5,180 nucleotides of DNA from Elusimicrobiota bacterium (lineage in GTDB: Bacteria; Elusimicrobiota; Elusimicrobia; FEN-1173): contig JACQPF010000023.1 of NCBI GenBank assembly GCA_016207625.1, positions 1 to 5,180 on the forward strand, given 5' to 3'. Shown in pieces: positions 1-5,180 of the stretch; position 1 is the first letter of the stretch, and the number at the start of each line of letters is the position of its first letter. Both the position numbers and the translations under genes were made by a program. The notes under the pieces were generated by a model. The model was given only the letters and a program-made list of their open reading frames with translations. It searched no databases and was not told the DNA's origin.

Positions 1-1368
1 GCCCTCTCCTACGGCCGCGCGGTGGGGAAGCGCGTCACCGTCGGCGGCAACGTGAAGATGCTTCAGGAGAAATATGAGCAGGACCTCTACACCCGCATCG
101 ACCCGGTGTTCTCCAACGGCGGCAAGGACTCGGTGAACGCCTTCAGCATGGACCTGGGCGTGCTCTGGAACTATCGCGCCCGGTTCTTCTGGGGAACGTC
201 GCTCTTGGACGTGCTGGGCCCCCAGGTGGGGTTGAAGGAAAAAGAGAAGCTGCCCATGACCCTCCGGACCGGCTTGGGCTACCGGGACCGGCAGACTTCG
301 GGGGTGTTGGACTTCGTCCTCCGGGACGGGACGATCCGCGCGGGGATCGGCGCGGAACGCTGGCTGGCCAAAAACGCTTTCGCCCTCCGCATGGGGCTGG
401 GCATGGGCGAGAACTCCCTCTTCAACACGACGCTGGGCTTCTCCGTCAACCTCTCCGTGTTCCAGATCGACTACGGGTTCCAGTTCCCTCTCACGGGGTT
501 CAGCGAGACGGCCGGCACCCATCGTCTCTCCTTCGTCTACCGGCTGGGCCGCCCCTCCAAGCAAGAGGTGGAACCGGGCAGCCTGGAGTATTCCTACTTT
601 GAGCTTCAGCAGGAGAAGACGGATCTTGAGGCGGAGCTGAAACGGATCGAAGCGGAACGGGACCGCTTGGAAAAAGTGCTCCTGGAGGAGGCCACACAGC
701 GCATCCGGGAACGCATCTCCACGGCCCGGGAGGGTGCGCGGCACTCTGGAGCCGCCGCCGGCGCGGCCGTCGGCGAATCCGCTTCGCAGGGCCTGCAGAC
801 CTACGTCTCCCGCCCGGGGGACACCCTGCGCGAGATTTCGGGGCGCTATTACGGCAACCCGAACCGCTGGAAGGAGATCTATGAAGCCAACCGGGACAAG
901 CTGGGTCGCGGCGGCCGGGTGAAGCCGGGCACGGTGCTCCTGATCCCCGGGAAAGGCGGAGCTTCGCCTGTTGATCCGTCTCCGGCGAAAGAAACGCGCA
1001 GCGCCGCTCAAGAACCGGAAGGGGCGCGCAAACTCCTGAAAGCACAACCCGCCGAATCGACGGCCGCAGCTCCGGCAAAGACCGTTTTGGCGGCGGAAGC
1101 GCCGGCTCCCGCGCACCCGGCCGTTTTGGCGCCGGTCGCCGCCGTGTCGGAATCCCCGGCGCAGGCGGGGCGGAAGGCTTCCGCCGTGGAGTCTTCTCCC
1201 GTGGTTTCCGGAGCCCGTCAGCACATGGTTCAAAACGGGGAAACCCTCATGACGATCGCGGCGAAATACTATGGCGATCCCAAGAAATGGGTCGACATCT
1301 ACAAGGCCAACAAGGACAAGGTCACAAGGGGGACGGTGACGCCGGGCCAGGTCTTGGCGCTGCCTTGA
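1..1368 (+). CDS. Outer-membrane beta-barrel (PorV/UPF0164-like) with coiled coil and two LysM domains, 5'-truncated
   Basis: The frame is open from base 1 (GCC CTC TCC, ALSYGRAV...), so the true start lies upstream; the GTG at 22 is only an internal Val codon. Numbering residues from that codon, 1-176 are alternating aromatic/hydrophobic strands typical of an outer-membrane barrel. Phrases such as LSYGRAVGKRVTVGGNVK, WGTSLLDVLGPQVGL and LPMTLRTGLGYR recall the PorV/UPF0164 family, and HRLSFVYRLGR looks like a closing strand. Residues about 193-237 form a charged coiled coil. LysM 1 lies at about 261-310 and LysM 2 at about 401-448, sharing the pattern YYGxPxxWxxIYxANxDK; an Ala/Pro-rich linker (311-399) separates them. 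LysM domains bind glycan chains of peptidoglycan, so the protein probably ties the outer membrane to the wall. The stop (TGA) falls right at the end of LysM 2. Barrel family membership is by recognition only; the LysM calls are firm. Confidence 0.85.
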   Translation, partial: ALSYGRAVGKRVTVGGNVKMLQEKYEQDLYTRIDPVFSNGGKDSVNAFSMDLGVLWNYRARFFWGTSLLDVLGPQVGLKEKEKLPMTLRTGLGYRDRQTSGVLDFVLRDGTIRAGIGAERWLAKNAFALRMGLGMGENSLFNTTLGFSVNLSVFQIDYGFQFPLTGFSETAGTHRLSFVYRLGRPSKQEVEPGSLEYSYFELQQEKTDLEAELKRIEAERDRLEKVLLEEATQRIRERISTAREGARHSGAAAGAAVGESASQGLQTYVSRPGDTLREISGRYYGNPNRWKEIYEANRDKLGRGGRVKPGTVLLIPGKGGASPVDPSPAKETRSAAQEPEGARKLLKAQPAESTAAAPAKTVLAAEAPAPAHPAVLAPVAAVSESPAQAGRKASAVESSPVVSGARQHMVQNGETLMTIAAKYYGDPKKWVDIYKANKDKVTRGTVTPGQVLALP

Positions 1369-1383
1369 AAAAAAGAATGGGCC

Positions 1384-1412
1384 TTGAAATCGTAGGGAAC
1401 ACGCCTTATACT
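1384..1412 (+). promoter_or_regulatory. Sigma70-type promoter for the kinase gene
   Basis: TTGAAA (1384-1389) and TATACT (1407-1412) are separated by exactly 17 bp. Each matches the -35 and -10 consensus at five of six positions. The site lies in the only sizeable non-coding gap of the window, about 90 bp before the kinase start, and predicts transcription starting near 1419. The -35 lies in the second copy of a 9-bp direct repeat, GCCTTGAAA, at 1362-1370 and 1381-1389; the first copy overlaps the stop of the preceding gene. Sequence evidence only. Confidence 0.65.
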
Positions 1413-1416
1413 CATA

Positions 1417-1485
1417 CAGAAAAGCCGAGGAGACGTTCGCCCTATTCCCCCGTAGGACGATGTCACTTGGCTTTTCGCTTTTCTG
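1417..1485 (+). promoter_or_regulatory. Structured 5' leader: long imperfect hairpin with an alternative pairing; possible attenuator or terminator
   Basis: Bases 1419-1476 fold into one long hairpin. 1419-1429 pairs with 1466-1476 (11 pairs, one G-U). After a small internal loop, 1432-1435 pairs with 1461-1464 (one G-U), 1437-1439 with 1458-1460, and 1441-1444 with 1453-1456, closing an 8-base loop at 1445-1452. That is 22 pairs, with one bulge at 1436 and one C-A mismatch at 1440/1457. A competing perfect 9-bp pairing, CAGAAAAGC (1417-1425) with GCTTTTCTG (1477-1485), uses the same 5' arm. The 3' side runs TTTTCGCTTTTCT, so a GC-containing stem followed by a U-rich stretch could act as an intrinsic terminator. 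It could end transcription from the preceding gene, or attenuate transcription from the promoter at 1384-1412. It matches no riboswitch class I recognise. Confidence 0.5.
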
Positions 1486-1489
1486 GGCC

Positions 1490-1494
1490 GGAGG
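1490..1494 (+). promoter_or_regulatory. Shine-Dalgarno site that sets the kinase start
   Basis: GGAGG is followed by seven bases and then ATG at 1502, which is ideal spacing. The in-frame ATG at 1460 lies inside the predicted hairpin and has only a poorly spaced AGGA before it. The site therefore supports 1502 as the start, 14 codons downstream of the longest possible frame. Confidence 0.8.
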
Positions 1495-1501
1495 ATTCAA
1501 G

Positions 1502-2947
1502 ATGAGCACCTGGGAAGACGTCAAGAAAAAAATCCAAAACCTCGAAAAAGATCCCTTTGTGGACGCGGACATGCTCCGCACGATGGACACCATTTCCATC
1601 GCCGACTATTGGCGCCGGCGGTTCGAAGAGGAGCACGCTCTTTCCGAGAGGAAAATGGGGGGGAAAGAGGAGGAGGTCCATCAGCTCAAGGACCGGGTGG
1701 AACGCCAGGTGGTGGACCTTCAGCTCCTCCATCAACAGCTGGACTCCGCGCGTACCCAGCTCGTTGACAAGCAAAGATATTGGGAGGAGCGCCACCACAA
1801 CCTGGAGCTTGAGAACCGGAGCCTGAAGGACCGGATGGATTGGGAGATCAAATCCCGGGTTTTGGAGGAGCAGAACCGGTTTTTGGCCGAGCGGTTGCGC
1901 AGGCCCCAGGAAACTTCGGAAGAGCCGCCCACGGGCGCCTCGAAGAAGGAGCTGGAATCCGCCCGGGCCCAGGCGCAGGAATTGCAGGCGAAGCTCGCCG
2001 TTTTAGAAGGGGAAAAGGGCCAGTGGCAGACGGAGCGCGCCCGCTTGGCCGCCCTGGCCCAGGAAGCCGAGGCCCTGCGGAATGCCAAGGCCGAATGGGA
2101 GGAGAAGGCCCGCCTCCTGGAGAAGGAATCGGTCCCCGTGAAAGAAGAAAACGGGCGTCTCCAAGATCTTTTCGCCGCGCTCTCCGGGCGGATGTCGCGC
2201 CTGAAGGCCTATTTGGATTTGAGGGAGAAAGATCATTTGACGTCCCTGGAAGACTTGGGACGCGGTTTCGCCCACCGGGTGCGGAATTATCTGGGCATCA
2301 TGAGCGGCACCTTGCAGCTTTGCCTGGCGAATTACAAAATGGAGGACGAGCTGAAGGAGCAGGTCACGCTCGTGGACGAAAATGCCCAGGAGATGCTCAA
2401 GGCCATCGAGGAATTTTTGTCCCTCGTCCGCGTGCCGGAAATGAACCTGGAGACCCTCGACCTCAACGCGTTTTTCAGCCGCGCGCTGGCCGCCCTGGAG
2501 GACAAGTTCAAGGCCGCCAACGTTAAATTGCAATGGGACGGGTCGGCGCCTGTGCCGCCGGTTTCCGTCGACACCCGTTTGATGGGCGAGGCGGTGTCGG
2601 CCCTGGCGACGAACGCTTTGGAGGCCATGGCGGAGGGGGGACGCCTGGCCGTGGACGCGGCCTTGGACGAGACGAGCCGGGCGGTGCGGGTGCGGTTCCG
2701 GGACTCCGGGAAGGGCATTAACGACAACCACCTGCGGAAGGTTTTCCAGCCCTACTTCACCACGAAGAAAGGACACAAAGGGCTCGGGTTGGCGGTTTGC
2801 AAGCGCATCATGGAACTCCACCGGGGCGCCATGGAATTGGAAAGCGTGAAAGGAGAGGGAACCGTCGTCACCCTCGTATTCCCCGTGCCGGAAACGCCCT
2901 CCGCCGGGTCCCCGGTAGAACCTTCTTCCAACGAACCTGCTAAATAG
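1502..2947 (+). CDS. Soluble sensor histidine kinase with long coiled-coil N-terminus
   Basis: The product is 481 residues with no signal peptide or membrane segment, so it is cytoplasmic. Residues 1-40 are a short unassigned segment. Residues about 41-130 and 147-238 are rich in Glu, Lys, Arg, Gln and Leu and predicted coiled coil, broken by a Pro/Gly/Ser stretch near 134-147. The dimerisation/phosphoacceptor helix follows, with His258 in FAHRVRNYLGIMSG. The ATP-binding domain has an N box (Asn371 in ATNALEAM), a G1 box (DSGKGI, 401-406), an F box (FQPYFTTK, 416-423) and a G2 box (GHKGLGLA, 424-431). After autophosphorylation on His258 the phosphate would pass to a receiver, most simply the one encoded next door. 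Arg rather than Glu/Asp follows the His, as in HisKA_2/HWE kinases, yet the F box is classical. No PAS, GAF or HAMP domain is visible, so the coiled coil is the likely input or partner-binding region. The start is set by GGAGG at 1490-1494. Confidence 0.9.
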   Translation: MSTWEDVKKKIQNLEKDPFVDADMLRTMDTISIADYWRRRFEEEHALSERKMGGKEEEVHQLKDRVERQVVDLQLLHQQLDSARTQLVDKQRYWEERHHNLELENRSLKDRMDWEIKSRVLEEQNRFLAERLRRPQETSEEPPTGASKKELESARAQAQELQAKLAVLEGEKGQWQTERARLAALAQEAEALRNAKAEWEEKARLLEKESVPVKEENGRLQDLFAALSGRMSRLKAYLDLREKDHLTSLEDLGRGFAHRVRNYLGIMSGTLQLCLANYKMEDELKEQVTLVDENAQEMLKAIEEFLSLVRVPEMNLETLDLNAFFSRALAALEDKFKAANVKLQWDGSAPVPPVSVDTRLMGEAVSALATNALEAMAEGGRLAVDAALDETSRAVRVRFRDSGKGINDNHLRKVFQPYFTTKKGHKGLGLAVCKRIMELHRGAMELESVKGEGTVVTLVFPVPETPSAGSPVEPSSNEPAK

Positions 2948-2953
2948 TATAAT
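2926..2953 (+). promoter_or_regulatory. Possible internal promoter for the receiver-propeller gene
   Basis: A perfect -10 hexamer, TATAAT (2948-2953), begins directly after the kinase TAG stop. The best -35 candidate is weak: TTCCAA at 2926-2931 with 16 bp spacing, three of six matches. It predicts transcription starting near 2960, about 30 bases before the next ATG. An AT-rich hexamer beside a stop codon in GC-rich DNA stands out but could arise by chance. Confidence 0.4.
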
Positions 2954-2989
2954 ACGGAAAACCTGCGGTCCCCAAAGAAAGCTGAGAGA

Positions 2990-4219
2990 ATGCCCAACGA
3001 GAAAATATTGATTTGCGACGATGAGCCGGGCATGCGGCTCGTCCTCACGAACGTGTTGAAGCCGGAAGGCTACAGCGTCCTTCAGGCCGAGGACGGCGCC
3101 CAGGCCATTGAGACCATCAAGGCGGAAAAGCCGAATTTGCTCCTCCTCGACATGCGCCTGCCGGATATGGACGGCCTGGAAATCCTGGCGGAGGCCAAAA
3201 AGATCTCTCCCCAGATGCCGGTGCTGATGCTCTCCGGTTTCTCCGACGTGGAGAGCGCTGTCGGCGCCATGAAGCAGGGCGCCTTCGACTACCTCTCCAA
3301 GCCTTTCCGCGTGGAAGACGTCCGGCGGCTGGTACAGAAAGCCCTGGGCTCGCAAACCCTTTCGAAAGAGGGCCTCATGGAAAAAGAGGCCAGACCGTCC
3401 GGAGGATCAGCGGCCACGGCGGAGAAGCTTCTCTCCGCGGCGGCGCCGAAGCCGCGCGCAAAAGGGAAAATTTGGGCTGGCATTGGCCTCCTCCTTTCCT
3501 TGGCTGCGGCCGGCGCCGGTTTTTGGCTCGTGCGCGACCGTTTCATTTCTCCCTTGCCCGATAAAGGTTTCCCGATCCCCTACACCAACCCGACGGCTCT
3601 CTGCTATGCCGGGGACAAAACGCTCTGGGCGGCCGATTGGGTGACCAGCAGTTTGTACAAGCACAACCTCGACCAGAAATTATCGGTGGCCCAGATCGTG
3701 CAGTTGCCCGGCGGCCACCCGACGGGCATCGCCTGGGACGGCGTCAACCTGTGGACGTGCAATTCCTGGGAGCAAAAAATCTATAAGCACGGCATGGACG
3801 CCGGCTTGTCCGTCGCCGCCGAATATCCCAGTCCCGGCCCCGAGCCCGCCGGCCTTTACTGGGACGGCGTCAACCTGTGGGTCTGCGATTACAAAGAGGG
3901 TAAGTTCTACCGCATGAAGGTGTCCGAGGAGGGGCTCACCGTTCTGAACGCCTACGACAGTCCCGGCCCGCGGCCCGTGGGGCTCTTCATCACGCCGGAC
4001 AACTTGTGGAGCGCGGACGCCGAAACCAACCGGATCTACAAGCACGCCAAGGACAACACGCTCACCGTCATCGCCGTCTATGTGGCGTCTTCTTATAAGG
4101 ACCGGAAGAACTTCATTTCGGGCCTCGCCTGGGACGGCAAATACATCTGGTCGTGTGCCGACGAGCACGCCGACATCCACCGCCACAACCCCCGCAATTT
4201 AGAAGGCCAAAAGCTTTAA
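2990..4219 (+). CDS. Membrane-anchored response regulator: receiver, transmembrane helix, five-repeat beta-propeller
   Basis: The product is 409 residues. Residues about 4-118 are a complete CheY-like receiver: acidic pair Asp10/Asp11, phosphoacceptor Asp54 (LLLDMRLP), Ser82 (MLSGFS) and Lys104 (YLSKPF). It should therefore accept phosphate, most simply from the kinase encoded 42 bp upstream. Residues 119-160 are a linker ending in a basic patch (KPRAKGK). Residues 161-181 form a single hydrophobic helix. With four basic residues on the N side, the positive-inside rule puts the receiver in the cytoplasm and the C-terminus outside. Residues about 200-404 hold five repeats of roughly 43 residues, each with a P.G(I/L)..DG..LW core and an (I/L)YKH-like motif, as in NHL/SMP-30/YncE-type propellers. 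No DNA-binding, cyclase or other usual output domain is present. The start fits the family (MPNEKILICDDEP), but its ribosome site is weak (GAGAG, one base away). Exact propeller family and function are unknown. Confidence 0.88.
   Translation: MPNEKILICDDEPGMRLVLTNVLKPEGYSVLQAEDGAQAIETIKAEKPNLLLLDMRLPDMDGLEILAEAKKISPQMPVLMLSGFSDVESAVGAMKQGAFDYLSKPFRVEDVRRLVQKALGSQTLSKEGLMEKEARPSGGSAATAEKLLSAAAPKPRAKGKIWAGIGLLLSLAAAGAGFWLVRDRFISPLPDKGFPIPYTNPTALCYAGDKTLWAADWVTSSLYKHNLDQKLSVAQIVQLPGGHPTGIAWDGVNLWTCNSWEQKIYKHGMDAGLSVAAEYPSPGPEPAGLYWDGVNLWVCDYKEGKFYRMKVSEEGLTVLNAYDSPGPRPVGLFITPDNLWSADAETNRIYKHAKDNTLTVIAVYVASSYKDRKNFISGLAWDGKYIWSCADEHADIHRHNPRNLEGQKL
3365..3379 (+). promoter_or_regulatory. Possible internal translation start at the receiver/anchor boundary
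   Basis: GAGG (3368-3371, within AAAGAGGG) lies five bases before an in-frame ATG at 3377, codon 130 of the receiver-propeller gene. This signal is stronger than the one at the gene's own start. Initiation here would give a 280-residue protein with the membrane helix and propeller but no receiver. The position falls just after the receiver fold ends. Sequence evidence only. Confidence 0.3.
3587..4201 (+). repeat. Five tandem propeller-blade repeats, about 43 codons each
   Basis: Blades start near codons 200, 244, 286, 329 and 376 (nucleotides about 3587, 3719, 3845, 3974 and 4115). The core is WDGVNLW in blades 2 and 3, with related DKTLW, PDNLW and WDGKYIW in blades 1, 4 and 5. It is followed by SLYKH, KIYKH, KFYRM, RIYKH and DIHRH. 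The fifth blade stops about 30 residues in. The segment ISPLPDKGFPIPYTNP before blade 1 resembles the end of a blade (LSVAAEYPSPGPEP), so ring closure by the N-terminal strand is plausible. Confidence 0.75.
3733..3880 (+). repeat. Identical 22-bp direct repeats inside blades 2 and 3
   Basis: Bases 3733-3754 and 3859-3880 are identical over 22 bp, 126 bp (42 codons) apart, and encode the WDGVNLW core. A second identical stretch, CAGTCCCGGCCC, occurs at 3829-3840 and 3958-3969, 129 bp apart, at the blade ends. Identity at synonymous positions points to fairly recent duplication or gene conversion between blades. Confidence 0.8.
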
Positions 4220-4233
4220 CGGCCGGACTGCGA

Positions 4234-5180
4234 ATGAGGAAACGCGAGACGGCATGGCTGGTTTTCTGCCTTTCGTGTTTTCTCTTCTCCCTCGGCTGCG
4301 CCTCGGGGCGCTCTCGCGTTCCCTCCCTCATCAAGGCGCTCAAGCACAAAGACCCCCAAGTCCGCGTCGACGCCGCTAAGGCGTTGGGAGAGCTCGGACC
4401 TTCCGCCGAACCCGCCATCCCCGCTTTGTTGGAAACCCTCAAAGACAATAAATCCGCTGTTTTTTTGGCCGCGGCGAAAGCCTTGGTCCAAGTGGGGACG
4501 AAATCCGTCGAGGCGCTCGCTTTGACGATGCGGGAGGAAAACGCCTGGTTCCGCTGCCGCGCGGCCGAGGTCCTGGGGATGTTCGGGCCGTTGGGAGGGA
4601 AAGCCGTCCCGACGCTGATCAAAGCTTTGGAGGATCACGACCTCTGCGTGCACGATAATGCGGCGGAGTCCCTGGGGAAGATCGGAAAGGACGCGGTCCC
4701 GGCCCTTTTAGACGCTCTAAAGATCACGCGGCCCGATGTCCGGAAAGGCGCGGCGAAAGCCATCGCGGGAATGGATGAGCCTTTGAGGAAGGCGGCCTTG
4801 GCTTCGTTGCTGGAAGTATTCAAGAGCGAAGATGAGTATGCGCGGGGGGAGGCGACGATGGCCTTGGTGGAGATCGGGGAGCCCGCTGTCTCCGCCGTCT
4901 TGGCGTGCTTGAAAGAGGAGAACCCCCGCCTTCGCGAAAGGGCCATCGCGCTTTTGGGGGAGATCGTCCCCAAATCAAGGGAGTCCGTCCTGCCTCTCCT
5001 GGCGGCTTTCAAGGACCCGGCACGGATCGTGCGATTGAAAGCGGCCGTCGTTTTGGGCCGGATGGGGGACTGGAATCCTGAGATCCTTCCGGTCCTTCTG
5101 CCCTATTTGCGCAGCGGAGACCTCGCCGTCCGGCGCGGAGTCATAGAAGCCATCGGGAACATGGGCCCGGCGGGGGAGAA
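4234..5180 (+). CDS. HEAT-repeat lipoprotein, 3'-truncated by the window end
   Basis: Reading from ATG 4234 gives 315 codons with no stop before the window ends. MRKRETAW gives a basic n-region, then a hydrophobic core to LFSLGCAS, where Cys22 fits a permissive lipobox; the protein is probably lipid-anchored outside the cytoplasm. From about residue 29 onward there are about nine HEAT or PBS-lyase-type repeats of 30-32 residues. Typical cores are VPSLIKALKHKDPQVRVDAAKALGELG-like: examples are VRVDAAKALGELG, CRAAEVLGMFG, DNAAESLGKIG and RLKAAVVLGRMG. HEAT solenoids bind other proteins and have no catalytic role by themselves. The gene begins 14 bp after the receiver-propeller stop, so co-transcription is likely. 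No good Shine-Dalgarno sequence is visible; the signal peptide decides the start. The binding partner is unknown; the neighbouring extracytoplasmic propeller is one guess. Confidence 0.88.
   Translation, partial: MRKRETAWLVFCLSCFLFSLGCASGRSRVPSLIKALKHKDPQVRVDAAKALGELGPSAEPAIPALLETLKDNKSAVFLAAAKALVQVGTKSVEALALTMREENAWFRCRAAEVLGMFGPLGGKAVPTLIKALEDHDLCVHDNAAESLGKIGKDAVPALLDALKITRPDVRKGAAKAIAGMDEPLRKAALASLLEVFKSEDEYARGEATMALVEIGEPAVSAVLACLKEENPRLRERAIALLGEIVPKSRESVLPLLAAFKDPARIVRLKAAVVLGRMGDWNPEILPVLLPYLRSGDLAVRRGVIEAIGNMGPAGE

Noticed and set aside
500..1078. Minus-strand open frame rich in Pro, Arg and Ser
   Set aside because: It is antisense to the barrel-LysM gene; its composition is what reverse reading of GC-rich codons gives.
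1460..1501. Earlier in-frame ATG for the kinase gene
   Set aside because: It lies inside the predicted hairpin with a badly spaced ribosome site; ATG 1502 has GGAGG at seven bases.
1287..1505. Small plus-strand open frame overlapping the end of the LysM gene and the intergenic gap
   Set aside because: It begins in another frame inside LysM 2, ends in the kinase leader, and has no ribosome site or recognisable product.
1840..2526. Plus-strand 228-codon open frame within the kinase gene
   Set aside because: Its Gly/Arg/Pro-rich product is a frame shadow of the kinase coiled coil and H-box region.
2934..2966. AACCTGC direct repeat flanking the TATAAT (2934-2940 and 2960-2966)
   Set aside because: Seven bases in two copies is too little to call an operator without comparison to relatives.
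2003..3355. Long open frame on the minus strand (about 450 codons) across the kinase and receiver genes
   Set aside because: It lies opposite two genes with complete catalytic motifs, spans their intergenic gap, and its His/Gln/Arg/Gly-rich product has no recognisable domain; a GC-rich shadow.
4113..5012. Three minus-strand open frames opposite the HEAT gene
   Set aside because: The plus strand reads through the whole stretch with a lipoprotein signal and regular HEAT repeats, which explains the sequence better.

Overview
The window looks like chromosomal DNA from a GC-rich, diderm (Gram-negative-type) bacterium. The evidence is an outer-membrane barrel fused to peptidoglycan-binding LysM domains, a lipoprotein signal peptide and sigma70-like promoters. 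The barrel resembles the PorV/UPF0164 type found in Elusimicrobiota and neighbouring poorly cultured phyla. That lineage guess is weak, because no marker gene is present. I see no mobile element, CRISPR array, tRNA or rRNA.

Layout, all genes on the + strand: (1) 1-1368 is the 3' part of a gene for an outer-membrane beta-barrel followed by a coiled coil and two LysM domains. (2) 1369-1501 is a non-coding gap with a good sigma70 promoter, a long imperfect hairpin starting near the predicted transcription start, and a strong Shine-Dalgarno sequence. (3) 1502-2947 encodes a soluble histidine kinase with a long coiled-coil N-terminus and no membrane segment. (4) 2948-2989 is a short gap with a perfect TATAAT. 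(5) 2990-4219 encodes a very unusual response-regulator protein: a complete CheY-like receiver, one transmembrane helix, then five roughly 43-residue beta-propeller-like repeats predicted to lie outside the cytoplasm. (6) 4234-5180 is the 5' part of a gene for a HEAT-repeat lipoprotein that runs off the window; it follows gene 5 after 14 bp.

Genes 3-5 are closely spaced and probably form one transcription unit, with a possible second promoter before the receiver gene. The simplest reading is a two-component system whose response regulator has no DNA-binding or enzymatic output. Phosphorylation from a cytoplasmic kinase would instead be passed to, or gated by, a membrane-anchored propeller on the far side of the inner membrane, next to a lipid-anchored HEAT scaffold. 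The inside-to-outside direction is inference. The domain order is read directly from the sequence. This module is the best candidate in the window for an undescribed system.
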